Shown piece after piece: positions 21,956 through 32,214 of a stretch of DNA of 64,000 nt (the stretch's first letter is position 1; each line of letters opens with the position of its first letter). The notes below the pieces were generated by a model. The model was not told the DNA's origin, searched no databases, and was given only the letters and a program-made list of their open reading frames with translations. A program made the position numbers and the translations under genes. The stretch is from Kalaharituber pfeilii (taxonomy: Eukaryota; Ascomycota; Pezizomycetes; Pezizales; Pezizaceae), in the NCBI GenBank assembly GCA_015179045.1, contig WHUZ01000120.1:62001-126000 (forward strand), in the 5' to 3' direction.

Positions 21956-22255
21956 TCAGATTTCTTAGATGAAGACCGGATCACGTCCCCGTGGAACATA
22001 GTGAGAGTGGCAAAAGATCCGTTCAGAGAAAAGGAGACGATAGGGATCAAGGAGACAGACGAGGAGATCGCGAGGCAACTGATAGAGAGATGCTTCATAA
22101 TGGAGGAGGCAGAGATCATAAGACCAAGAAAGACGAGAGACGGGGACAAGCTGGGGAAAGTAATGGAGTTGCTAGACGAACCGATATAGTGAGGGGGCGA
22201 GAGAACGGGAGGGGAGGTGAAGGAAGGGGGTAGCTAGAGCAAGAAGTAAATATGT

Positions 22256-22305
22256 AAACCTCGCTAGGGCGGCAAGCGAGTAATGATATAAAAAAAAAAA
22301 AAAAA
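22256..22305 (+). other. Shortened 3' hairpin and poly(A) tail of the endonuclease-only LINE
   Basis: CTCGC pairs with GCGAG across a 10-nt loop, followed by TAATGATATA and A15. The outer stem and linker are retained while the inner GCCC/GGGC stem of other copies is lost. The stem plus linker may therefore be the minimal tail. Confidence 0.8.
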
Positions 22306-23311
22306 GTTCATTTTCTCCATTTCGGCTAGTAGGTTCTCTATCCTTCGGCCGTGGTAGTACACTCCGTCCATCATTCCCGTCTCCATCCCCCTTCCCTTCC
22401 TTGTGCTACTCCCCTGTTGAACATTTCGTCTATGATTTCCTGTTTCCACCTCTTCAGGTCGTCCTGTATCTGTTGTCGACTTTCGGCTAGGCTGCGTTTC
22501 GTGTTTTCCCATATGGTCTTTAATGCCGAATCCCTTGTTGAGGCTTGGTTGTTGATGATTTTTGTAGACAGCCTGTTCTATCATGATTTGAGTGTGCGTC
22601 TTTACTTCGGTGGAGGTCGTTGTCTCTGCCCACTTTGGCATCCTCCATGGCCCTCCAGTGCCAATAGTCTCTTTCCATCTCTTTTGCCCATGCCCTGGTG
22701 TCCCCGTCGACCTCTCTGTTCCAGTTATCCAGACCGAATCTCTTCTCGAGGCCTCGTAGGGCTTCGGCTGCCGATGCCCCTATGTACCTGGCAGTCTCGG
22801 TTTTCATGTGTCCTCGTGCCGCCTTTCCTTCCCAGGCTCTTGCTTGTTTGATTGCGGCGATTGTAGTCTCGATCAGGAACCTCTCTTCGTATTCCGTTTC
22901 GTCGGTGTCTGGCGTCGTTGGTCTGTCAGGTGTTGGGGGTCTTTTGTCGTCCGGTGCCGGTGTCGGGGGCCTTGTGTTCGGGACTGGTGTATAGCCCTCT
23001 TCATTTCTGAACATTGGGTCTTGGTACTGTGTCATGGGAATAACGGTTCTGGATGATGTGTCGCTCCTGTTATCATTCTCGTCTTCATCTTTTGGTCCCG
23101 TAGGTTTGAACGTAGCTGTGTATCCTTCGAAAGAGTCTGGGATAGCCGGTTCGCTGTCGTATGTGCTGGATATAAACTGAGGATTTTTAGGCACTTGTGG
23201 GGCTGTCGGTTTTACCGGTATCGTGTCCTCCATCTGGTCTTCGGGGGGTCTCTGGTCCATCGCCACGCTCTCGTTGATGAAGTCGATTATTTGTTGCGTG
23301 GAGACGTCCAT

Positions 23312-24213
23312 TTTCCTCCCAGTCTCACCTTCTCTAGCTCAACCTGTCTCCCAAGATTCTTCCTCCATCAGAATTGCCTTCTTTCTCAACCACCGAATAC
23401 CTTCCACCTTTCCTATGTCACGGTTTGCTGCCTCTAACCATCTCCGGACTGGCACTTGACGGGGGTGGGGGGTTTGTATTGGCGTTGGTCGCCACGATCT
23501 TTTCTGCCTCTTTGTTATCTAGCCGACGTTTAAAGGCGTACTCGGCTTGTGGTGCCGGTGCCTTGCCCTTGCGCTTCTTGGATAGCAGGGTAGGCGCCAG
23601 AGTGGGGGTGGGGTATGGCTCCGCGGGTTGTGGAGGGGGCATTAAGGCAGCAAGCTAGGCTGGGATGGGCCGGGGCACTCCCGGCTTGACTGCGTGTGCC
23701 CGGAAAGAAATCGGTGAGGAACCCCATTGAATCGCCAGGATGGCTCTTGGGGAGAGGACTTATTTCTTCATACTATGCTTCCAGAGTGATGCAAGCAGCA
23801 TGGACCACGCGATGCCTGCTTTTTCTTCCATAGCCTTCTGCACGACTCCCAATTCCATTATGTATATCATACATCTTCGGGGGCTGGGGGGGCGGGCGCT
23901 GGGAGAGGGTCCCTCTGCCGTCGGGGGTCCAGCGGAGGGTTCGTCTTGGTCTTCTTTCTTGGCCTCCTTATTGGTGCTTGGCGCGGAGTTGACGTTTTGG
24001 CAACGAGGTGGTGAGCAGAAGATTTCCTCGAAAGTCCACCCTAAGGGTGAAATTTGTGGTATCGGGTATTTGGGAATAAAAATTAGATCAAAAAGACTCA
24101 GCGTGCTGAGAGCTTTCGATCTATGTGTGTTTTGCTCGGGGGGACGTTGTGGTTATGGAGTCGCTTCCAAACGCTCGTCCTGAGGTGGTTGTTGTCGGGT
24201 AGTTCAGGAGGTT
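23312..24213 (-). other. 5' region of the second LINE; unassigned frames
   Basis: Upstream of the ORF1 start, minus-strand open stretches at 24010-23740 (EEIFCSPPRCQNVNSAP...) and 23642-23418 (LLSKKRKGKAPAPQAEYAF) have low-complexity Pro/Lys content. They could be a LINE leader or an unrelated decayed gene; nothing identifies them. Confidence 0.35.
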
Positions 24214-24218
24214 CAGAA

Positions 24219-24446
24219 TGTTAGAATACTCTAGTGAGATCTTGGCACCCGTGCCACTCACGTGACATCGCCTGACGGTGATACCTATTGGCTCGTTCTA
24301 TATGAGTCTATTCAACATCATGTATAAAATTTTTTCTTTGTCGCCACAAGTCTATGGCAAACCCTCATGTATATATAGCAGCTGTTTCGACCTCGATGGT
24401 CGTGGTAGAAACGAACAAGCTTCATTCCGTCTTTCATCTTTCCTCA
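24219..24446 (+). repeat. 5' LTR of copia element
   Basis: Begins TGTTAGAATACTC and ends TTTCCTCA. A TATA-like TATATATAG at about 24370 is a plausible core promoter for the genomic RNA. No difference from the 3' LTR was found by eye. Confidence 0.95.
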
Positions 24447-24458
24447 GGTTATGAGCCC
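24447..24458 (+). promoter_or_regulatory. Primer-binding site matching initiator tRNA-Met anticodon arm
   Basis: GGTTATGAGCCC follows the LTR directly. Its complement GGGCTCATAACC equals the anticodon stem-loop (CAU anticodon) of fungal initiator tRNA-Met, not its acceptor end. Priming would use a cleaved half-tRNA, as known for Drosophila copia. Confidence 0.75.
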
Positions 24459-24613
24459 TTTGACGCACTAATCATCTGCGTATATATCGTACCCATTATA
24501 CCACTTTTACCCTGATATTTATCTCCTTCCCTCAACACTCGGTCCCACCTATCGTGCCCTTAATTTTGATCCTCGACTCAACATTCAATTTGACCCTCGA
24601 TATCCCAACCACA

Positions 24614-25615
24614 ATGTCCGCATCCAACGATCAAACCTTTCTCACCACAAAGGACGGTCTCCGCGCACCAATACTCAACGGCACCAACTACCAAGCATGG
24701 AGCTTCTCCATGAAATTTCTGCTCAATGGAGAAGACCTCTGGGAAGTCGTGCAAGGGACTGAAACCATACCTGAAACCCCCTCCTCTGGCAGTCAAACAC
24801 GTACCTCCTCTGTCACAATATCTAATGACGTAGCAACATACAAGAAGAAACAGAAGAAAGCAGCAATGCTTATCTTCCAGTTCTGCTCACCAACTGTCCA
24901 GTCGTATATCGCCCACGAAGAGGATCCAGCCAAGCAATGGAAAATCCTCAAAGATCACTATGGTGGAACCAGTGGCATAAGCAACGGACAAAACCTTATC
25001 CAAGAGTTCTATCGAGAACAGTTTGTCAATTATAACTCGATGGACGAATATGGTTCAAAACTAAAGTCCTACCAAGATCGTCTTGCTCTCACAGAAAAGA
25101 AACTCACCGACCAAGACCTTATCTCCCAGCTAACCAACAACCTTCCCCGAGATTATGATGACATTGTCACTCATGCTCACTCAAACTCCACAACCTCATA
25201 CATACAAGTCCTCAACAAACTGATCGAACGAGAGACAAAGCTTGGTCACCGCCGCCAAAATTCGAAGGCTCTAGTCAGTACTAGAAATAAAGACGACCAC
25301 AAGTCGAAAAGGAGGGACCGCCGGGACCGCCGTGACCACCGTGACCGTGACCGCCGTGACCGCCGTGAGCATAAGAAAAATTACCGAAAGCAGGATGATA
25401 GAAACAACAATTCCGACAATCGACCATTGTGCACCTACTGTGGACGAAAAGGGCATAAGTTAGAAGAATGCTTCACACGGAAGCGAGCCCAAAAAGTTGT
25501 TAAAGAGCTCGAGAAAGGTGGCCAATCAACAGCAAACGTTGCCATCACAACCAATACAGCCACCTCAAACCTTGAAGACCGAATCGAGATACCACGACTC
25601 ACAGAGATGGATTGA
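24614..25615 (+). CDS. gag: Copia Gag (nucleocapsid) protein
   Basis: The start was chosen at the first ATG (24614, MSASNDQTFLTT); the open frame extends 60 bp further up without an ATG. About 333 residues. The N-terminal half has the copia Gag pattern (LNGTNYQAWSFSMKFLL, then WKILKDHYGG and the YGSKLKSYQDRLAL helix), followed by a very basic RRDRRDRRDHRDRDRRDRR-type stretch and a CCHC zinc knuckle CTYCGRKGHKLEEC near residue 275. It forms the virus-like particle and binds RNA. It ends in UGA at 25613-25615, followed in the same frame by CUA and the Pol sequence. Confidence 0.93.
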   Translation: MSASNDQTFLTTKDGLRAPILNGTNYQAWSFSMKFLLNGEDLWEVVQGTETIPETPSSGSQTRTSSVTISNDVATYKKKQKKAAMLIFQFCSPTVQSYIAHEEDPAKQWKILKDHYGGTSGISNGQNLIQEFYREQFVNYNSMDEYGSKLKSYQDRLALTEKKLTDQDLISQLTNNLPRDYDDIVTHAHSNSTTSYIQVLNKLIERETKLGHRRQNSKALVSTRNKDDHKSKRRDRRDRRDHRDRDRRDRREHKKNYRKQDDRNNNSDNRPLCTYCGRKGHKLEECFTRKRAQKVVKELEKGGQSTANVAITTNTATSNLEDRIEIPRLTEMD

Positions 25616-25618
25616 CTA
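25613..25618 (+). promoter_or_regulatory. UGA-CUA stop-codon readthrough context between gag and pol
   Basis: The gag stop TGA is followed at once by CTA, and the same frame then stays open through the protease. UGA CUA is the established high-readthrough context in viruses, animals and fungal peroxisomal isoforms. Readthrough would give a Gag-Pol fusion in limited amount. The next in-frame ATG (25643) could alternatively start Pol internally. Confidence 0.7.
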
Positions 25619-28600
25619 ACCGACTCAAGTTCACGCGCTGCCATGACACATCCACACTCCATTGCATATGCCTACCACCCAAGCCCACTACTGATATATG
25701 CCTGCCATGCAGCTCGAGTTTCCCTTCAAACCGCAACCTCAATCCTCCAACGCTCTGCCTTCCTCTTCGATTCTGGCGCTTCAGATCACATCTCTTGCAA
25801 CCTCAATTACATCCTAGACTGGAAGCGCCTGCAAAAACCCATCCCAATCGTGCTAGGCAACAACTCAACTATCAATGCTATATGCTGCGGCACGATTATT
25901 CTTCGTGTGACCGACCCTCAAGGAAATCACCATAAACTCCGCCTCTCAAACGTCCTCTATGCTCCGAAGATTGGCTGCAATTTGATATCCATAGGGAAGT
26001 TGACCACACCCTCCTCCCACCATACCATTATCTTTGACAGTGGGTTCTGCATGTTAATTGATAAAACCGTGGAGTCAGGAAAGGTCATCGCTCGCTGCAA
26101 GCCCCTAGCCAATATGTTCAAGCTCAACTCTCAAGTAATCGACGAAAAAGCTCTGGCACTGCGCGCATCAGCAGGAAATCAGCCTACCAATATAAAGCCA
26201 CTCCCACTCGAGATATGGCACCGTCGACTCGGCCATTTGAACCTGCAGAGCGTACAATCATTAGCATCCGGCCTTGCCTCTGAGATTGCTATCCTCAAAG
26301 CCAGCGAGCATATTCCTGGTTTGAAAAACACCTGCGCCCCATGCATTGAGGGTAAACAGAAGGAAGTGATCAGACGAATACCACAACAAAGAGCAGCCAA
26401 ACCACTCGAATTGATTCATTCAGATGTCTGCGGACTATTACCAGTGTCACTTGGTGGAAATCGATACTTCATCATATTTGTTGATGACTATACCAGAATG
26501 ACCTGGGTGTTCTTCCTGCCCTCCAAATCAGCTGCCGATGTCCACCAGGCATGGACAAACTTCAAGAACATTGTCAAAGCCGACATCGACACAAACAAAG
26601 TTAGCCAGTCAAGCCGAATCATCAGATTTCGAAGTGACAATGGTGCAGAATATGGAAACAAGAAGCTGCAAGAGGAATTCAGGCATATGGGGGTCATATG
26701 GGAGCCATGCGCACCATACACACAACACCAGAATGGTGTGAGTGAGAGGATGATCCAGACAGTACTTCTCATGGCTAGAACGATGGTCCATGATGCCCGC
26801 ATTGACTTCAACGACCTATGGCCAGAAGCCATCAAAACAGCCGTATATCTCAGGAACCGTTCACCAACCTCCGCCCTCAATAAAATGACCCCATATGAAG
26901 CGTGGTATGGTCAGAAACCTGCGCTTAGCCACCTTCGACCATTCGGCTGCCCTGCCTATTCACTTGTGCCACTAGAACTCAGGAAGAAACTGGAATCAAG
27001 AACTAGACGCTGTCTGTTGATGGGATATGTCCATGATACCCAGAAAATATGGAGAGTGTTTGATCCTGTGCAGAGAAGAGTATTTGAATCAGTAAATATT
27101 GTCTTCGCAGAAGACGAAATGTATCATCCTCTCTCCCGCCCTCACCTCTCCATAAAGCAGATTCCTGCCACAGCTCCGGCAACACCTCCGGCAGCACCTC
27201 CGACTCGTGCTTCGTCACCTCCTGTACCACCTCCAGCAGCACCTACAGTATCACCTCCGGCACCATCTCTAGCGCTACCACCTCCGGCATTTGCTTCGCC
27301 ACCTCCGGTATCACCTCCGGCACTTGCGTCGACACCTCCGGTAACACCTCCAGCATTACCGTCGGCACCACCTCCGGCACCACCTCCGGTAGCTGCTCCA
27401 GCACCTCCGCCCGTGCCTCAACAACCACGGCCTCCCACATCAAACAGGCCTACACAACCCTCGAGACTGTCAGCTAAACCAATCAAATTCATCCCTTACC
27501 AGCCCAAAGCCAAAGCCCTCTCTGCCTATGCTGTCCTCAACAATGAGAATGCTGAACAAAGAACCAATGCAGCCATTGCTCTCCTCACTCACATTCGTGG
27601 ATCAACAACAACTGCTGGTGAACAGATCTCGCGCCACTATGAAACCCTCGAAGAAGGTACTATGCAGTTTAAGCTTGTTGAAGATTCCGAGCGACTCAAA
27701 ACGTTGAACCGGCTAGTCAATGACCTTCGGAAACTTGACCTCACATCATATGTATATAGTGCCATGGCCATTCCCTCAGACATACCAACACCAAACACAT
27801 ATCGTCAGGCACTCCAAAGCCTCCAAGCCAAACAATGGAAAGGCGCAATGGATGAGGAATTCGGCTGCCTTATCAAAAATGGCACATGGTCATACATACC
27901 CAGATCCAAGGTCCCAAAGGATGCCAAAGTGATTTCGAGCAAATGGTTGTATAAGATCAAGCATAATCCTGACAATAGCATAAGATTCAAAGCCAGGCTT
28001 GTATTCCGTGGGTTTGAACAAGACGACTATGGAGAAACATTCGCTCCTGTCCCGAAACTCGCCACAATACGCATGCTATTCGCAATTGCTGCTGCTCTGG
28101 ATTGGGACATCTGGCAAATGGATGTCATCACTGCCTTCCTCCACCCTGAAATCGACGAAGAGGTATATATGGAGCTCCCACAAGGATATGGAATACCAGG
28201 AAAGTCAATGTCGCCAGATGAATGCCGCCGCACCTATGTCTGCAAGCTTAACAAAGCTCTATACGGCCTCAAACAAGCCCCCAGAGCATGGTATTCAGAT
28301 ATTGATGCCTTCCTCATCTCCCTGGGTTTCCAACGTTCCAAATATGACTCCAATCTATACATCATGGACAATCTCCTCTTGCTCCTATGGGTGGATGATA
28401 TCCTCTTATTTTCTCCCACTGCCGATGCGAACAATTCCCTCCCTATCCAGTACGTCAAGAAGCGGCTATGCGAAAAGTATAGCATGAAAGACCTAGGCCA
28501 GGCAAGATCATTCATAGCAATTGAAATTGAGCGCGATCGAAAGGCGAGAACAATCCGCCTGCATCAGTCAAAATATATCAACAGCATTCTAGCACAATTC

Positions 28601-29314
28601 AATATGTTAGAATGCAATGGCCTCTCAACACCACTCCCAACGAACCACAAACTCACCGCGTATAATACCGAACCCGAAATTGAATCCACCGCTTATACCG
28701 AACTCGAACCCGAATCCGAGCTCAAGCCCCTCGATGCGAAGAAAACCACCCTATATCAGTCAATTGTAGGAAAACTCATGTACGCAATGATAGCCACCCG
28801 ACCCGACCTAGCATATACTGTGTCAACATTAGGACGATACAACACAAATCCAACAAAAACGCACCTTGAAGCAGCAAAGAAAACCCTACGCTACCTCAAG
28901 CAAACATCAAATGTAGGAATAACCTACTCCGGTAGCAGCTGCAGCGACCTCATAGGATTCTGTGACTCTGACTGGGCTGGAGATCTCGAAAAACGACGTT
29001 CAACAACAGGCTATGTCTTCTCTCTTTCAGGGGTGCTATCTCTTGGAAATCAAGAAGACAACCAACTGTTGCTCTCTCCAGTACCGAAGCTGAATATATG
29101 GCAGCCACTGAAGCCAGCAAAGAAGCTATCTGGCTCCGCCGCCTATATGACGAAATCCTTGGACGCAAGGAAATTCAACTCTCTCCACAGAAAATCCTTA
29201 TTGACAACAACGGTGCAATGGACCTCGCTAAAAACCCTAAACACCACGATCGCACAAAGCACATTGATATCCGTCATCACTTTATTCGTGAAGCCGTGGA
29301 AACGAAGCTCATAG
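25616..29314 (+). pseudogene. pol: Copia Pol polyprotein, frameshifted in RNase H
   Basis: About 1230 codons in frame with Gag. Protease FLFDSGASDHIS lies at about 25762. The integrase zinc region HRRLGH...CAPCIEGKQ lies at about 26220-26355. The integrase core DD35E has HSDVCG, FRSDNGAEYG and NGVSERM. A proline-rich microsatellite linker follows (27160-27440). Reverse transcriptase has QMDVITAFLH and the catalytic LLLWVDDILLFS (about 28375-28410). RNase H begins GFCDSDWAGDLEKRRSTTGYVF. At about 29029-29034 one G is missing from a G run, the frame shifts and stops early at 29314. The rest of RNase H continues in another frame to 29439. Apart from that base every domain looks intact. Confidence 0.92.
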
Positions 29315-29439
29315 AGCTCATTAGGGTAAACACCAAAGAAAACCCTGCAGACCTGCTAACGAAGGTTCTGCCAAGCGAGACACATCATCGTCATATGCGA
29401 AGCATGGGACTTGTGAAGTCGGCGTCAGGGGGTGTGTAA
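29036..29439 (+). pseudogene. pol: C-terminal RNase H of copia Pol, out of frame
   Basis: This frame continues Pol after the one-base deletion with ISWKSRRQPTVALSSTEAEY, the RNase H catalytic block, then IDNNGAMDLAKNPKHHDRTKHI and HFIREAVETKLIELIRV, and stops at 29437-29439. These are the standard last motifs of copia Pol. Confidence 0.92.
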
Positions 29440-29841
29440 TTCCGTGCGTGTGTAGTTGCATACGTGCATGCACCATATTCCTTAGAGTGAGGGGGTAACG
29501 ATGATACAACATTGAATACGATACTCCTTAGGGTGAGGAGGTGATGTGATGTGAGGTGATGTGGTGATTCGATGGTTGACAAGGTTGAAATGACTGAATG
29601 CTTTAGTAATAGGCTGCTACAAGCCCGCGCGATAGGGAACTCACTGGCAAGCGACCTGGTACTCTTTCTCTTCCTTTACCGTTTTCTCCTGCAAAGGTTT
29701 TTCGGTATATGGCACTGCGTGCAATGATATGAGAGATCATTGGAGAGTTTTAACGAGGCCAGATATCATGGATGTCAAGATGTCATAGATGTCAAGGATG
29801 TTTAGCGTTTTAGCAATCTCATTGTGCTTGCATAATCTCGA

Positions 29842-29852
29842 TTGAGGGGGTG
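29842..29852 (+). other. Polypurine tract of copia element
   Basis: TTGAGGGGGTG immediately precedes the 3' LTR, the position and composition needed for plus-strand priming. Confidence 0.8.
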
Positions 29853-30080
29853 TGTTAGAATACTCTAGTGAGATCTTGGCACCCGTGCCACTCACGTGAC
29901 ATCGCCTGACGGTGATACCTATTGGCTCGTTCTATATGAGTCTATTCAACATCATGTATAAAATTTTTTCTTTGTCGCCACAAGTCTATGGCAAACCCTC
30001 ATGTATATATAGCAGCTGTTTCGACCTCGATGGTCGTGGTAGAAACGAACAAGCTTCATTCCGTCTTTCATCTTTCCTCA
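29853..30080 (+). repeat. 3' LTR of copia element
   Basis: 228 bp, TGTTAGAA to TTTCCTCA, the same as the 5' LTR at every position compared. It is followed by CAGAA, the target duplication. Confidence 0.95.
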
Positions 30081-30119
30081 CAGAAGACTCAGGAGTCTGG
30101 ATAGTCTACCAGTACTGTA

Positions 30120-31945
30120 CTGGATAGGATACGATCTGCAGATAGGAAGCGACCGGGATTAGAGTACCCTCCCCCAATTACCAACGCATTCAATATTTCA
30201 TAGAATAGTAAATACATATATGCGATGCTGTGAGTATGGGCCAAATTGAGTGCGCTGATTCTAAATCTGCAGTCAGAAGAACGAAAAAGCTACATCTAAA
30301 GTATCTACAATTTTATACACCTCACTACCTTGCAGAATACCCCCCTCCAGCATTCACGAGCTCAAACTCATCTTACAGCATTCCACCCACTGGTACATTG
30401 CTGGCAGTGGTGCCTCCAGGGTTATAGTATGATAAGAGATTAGCAGAAGCTCAAGGCTTGCACTATAGCACTGTACGTACCTTCTTATATAGAGCCTAAA
30501 TCTATTTTTTAGTCCAAATTAGTGACTTCAAGCACGTCACCTCTGGATTGTGACTTCAGCAACTTCTATTCTGACCTAGCTGGCTGCGAATTGACTTCTA
30601 TAGATCTAGGAGCTCATGTAGATGCTGCACCTTCTCTCCCAAACACCTCACAGCTCTAGTACTATGAGAGTTTAACTCTAAAAGCTCTCCTGCACCACTA
30701 CTCTACCATTAGCTTCAACCCTCACCTCACCCTAGCCATAATAGCTCATTGCCTACACTATTGCCCATGTCCTTGACTACATCCTTACTTATCATAGCTA
30801 CAGCTATAGTGTTTGTACTTGACTCATAGTCCAGCAACAGCTATTTAACTGTTTTGGCTCGGTTAAGTAGCTACTTCTGTTATTTTTAAGAAGTTAATAA
30901 AAAAATACCAGTAACTGCCTGTTAACTCTTAATAGAAGGATATACTGGGCTCTTGTATTACTGATGAGATATTACTACCTGCTCTTGTACTAAGTTCTAC
31001 TTCAATCCTAGTAGAGGTGACTCTAGTTATAATATAGGCAAGAATCCGACCGATTTCTTTACTATAACTAGTTTTTACTATAGCAAACGCACTTTCTTTA
31101 CCTGTATACATAAAAAATCTGGCCCATTCCTTCACTACAGTGAGTTTTTTTACTAAAAAGAGGTTTATTATAGCCAGAATTACTTGTATTCAAATTATCA
31201 TAAGCCTTACTCTATCGAGCTCCTCCTCTACTATCTCTCATATGTTCTAGTGACCCTTACGTCAGTGTAAGTCTCAAATTCACACATATTACCACTTGAC
31301 AGTATCCTTCTATGCTCTCCGTGCTAGTTATATAGATGAGAGCTAGAAAAATACTAGAGAGGGGAAGAGGTAGCAGAGCCACCTATATAGCTGAATTCTT
31401 GGAGATAGAGCTGCTAGAGACTCAGATATCTGAAGAAGTAGTGGCATTTGCATGCACTCTTCTACCCAATATATATGGAGCTTGATTCCAAACTGGTATC
31501 TTCAATTCTCCTCCTCTGAAGAGCTAAATAAGATTGAGATTAATAACTAGAAAAATATATGAACTTTTGGAAATATATATAATAGTACTTATAATGCTAT
31601 ACAATAGATCTTGAGCTTCTACTAACCTTATATTATAATTTAGTCCTCATAACCCCGTTGCCATCAGTAGGCAGGCGAGTAGTGTATTTTAGAATGTGTA
31701 TAAGCTTATGAGGGCCGGAGGAGGGTATTCTGCAAGGTAGTGAGGTGTATAAAATTGTAGATGCTGTAGATGTAGCTTTTTAGTCCTTTTGACTGCAGAT
31801 TTAAAATCAGCGTACTCAATTTAGCCCATACTCAATGCATCGCATATATGTATTTACTATGCTGTGAAATATTGACTGCATTTGGTAGTTGGGGAGGGTA
31901 CTCTAATCCCGGTCGCTTCCTATCTGCAGATCGTATTCTATCCAG
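30120..31945. mobile_element. Foldback element with about 230-bp inverted ends
   Basis: Left arm 30120 to about 30350 and right arm about 31712-31945 are imperfect reverse complements, both starting CTGGATAG and containing GATCTGCAGATAGGAAGC and CTACCTTGCAGAATACCC. TA lies on both sides (30118-30119 and 31946-31947). The 1.36-kb interior is AT-rich, full of stops and carries no recognisable transposase. It abuts the truncated tail of a minus-strand LINE on its right side. Confidence 0.75.
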
Positions 31946-32214
31946 TACTGGTATGGGCTATGGCGAGGTTAGGTACATAGGTGGATAGGTAGGAGTAACG
32001 TTAGAAGAGAAAAATAGAACAGTCCCCGTTAGTCCTCCGAAAGTTATGTCTAAATATCAAAAGTAGAAAAATCCTCGTTGGCCCTTGGAAAGTTCTGTCT
32101 AATGACTCAGACTAATGAAAAGAAAAATAGGAAAGTCCCCATCATATTTCTATCCATTGCATCAAGGCTACCAGGGGGTCTCCTTATTCTTGACCCAGGT
32201 TATCCTGTCTAATA

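Larger units (their letters stand above)
20831..22305 (+). mobile_element. LINE copy keeping ORF1 end and endonuclease, lacking RT and RNase H
   Basis: The insertion is 1475 bp with a perfect 13-bp target duplication GTTCATTTTCTCC (20818-20830 and 22306-22318). It begins inside ORF1 (zinc knuckle CQCCKRIGDHHPEC at about 20899), continues with an intact 306-codon endonuclease frame, then the linker that normally precedes the reverse transcriptase (DRITSPWNIVRVAKDPFREK). It then passes to a GA-rich stretch and the shared tail: a short hairpin CTCGC/GCGAG lacking the inner GCCC arm, TAATGATATA and 15 A. Reverse transcriptase and RNase H are absent, yet the duplication and poly(A) show it transposed in this form. 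Confidence 0.88.
20200..23311 (-). pseudogene. Second Tad-type LINE ORF1, split by a LINE insertion
   Basis: Minus strand. ORF1 starts at the ATG at 23311 (MDVSTQQIIDFINESVAMD) and runs through a proline-rich acidic zone and YIGASAAEALRGLEKRFGLD, close to the ORF1 at 12.6 kb, before a frameshift near 22620. Its continuation LLAEMEKMN at about 22310 picks up at 20817 as NNSTPTAAKT, on the far side of the 1475-bp insertion at 20831-22305. The target repeat GTTCATTTTCTCC marks the join. Downstream of about 20560 the frame is closed by stops. It once encoded an RNA-binding LINE protein; no ORF2 remains next to it. Confidence 0.78.
24219..30080 (+). mobile_element. Full-length Ty1/copia retrotransposon with identical LTRs
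   Basis: The 5862-bp element has two 228-bp LTRs (24219-24446 and 29853-30080) that look identical base for base. It has a 5-bp duplication CAGAA (24214-24218 and 30081-30085), a primer site directly after the left LTR and a purine-rich tract directly before the right one. Gag and Pol lie in one frame with a single UGA between them. The order protease, integrase, reverse transcriptase, RNase H is that of copia. Identical LTRs mean a very recent insertion, yet Pol has a one-base deletion in RNase H. Confidence 0.96.

Noticed and set aside
29000..29100. Programmed frameshift in copia RNase H
   Set aside because: It sits inside a conserved catalytic region, not between proteins, and one missing G in a G run explains it.
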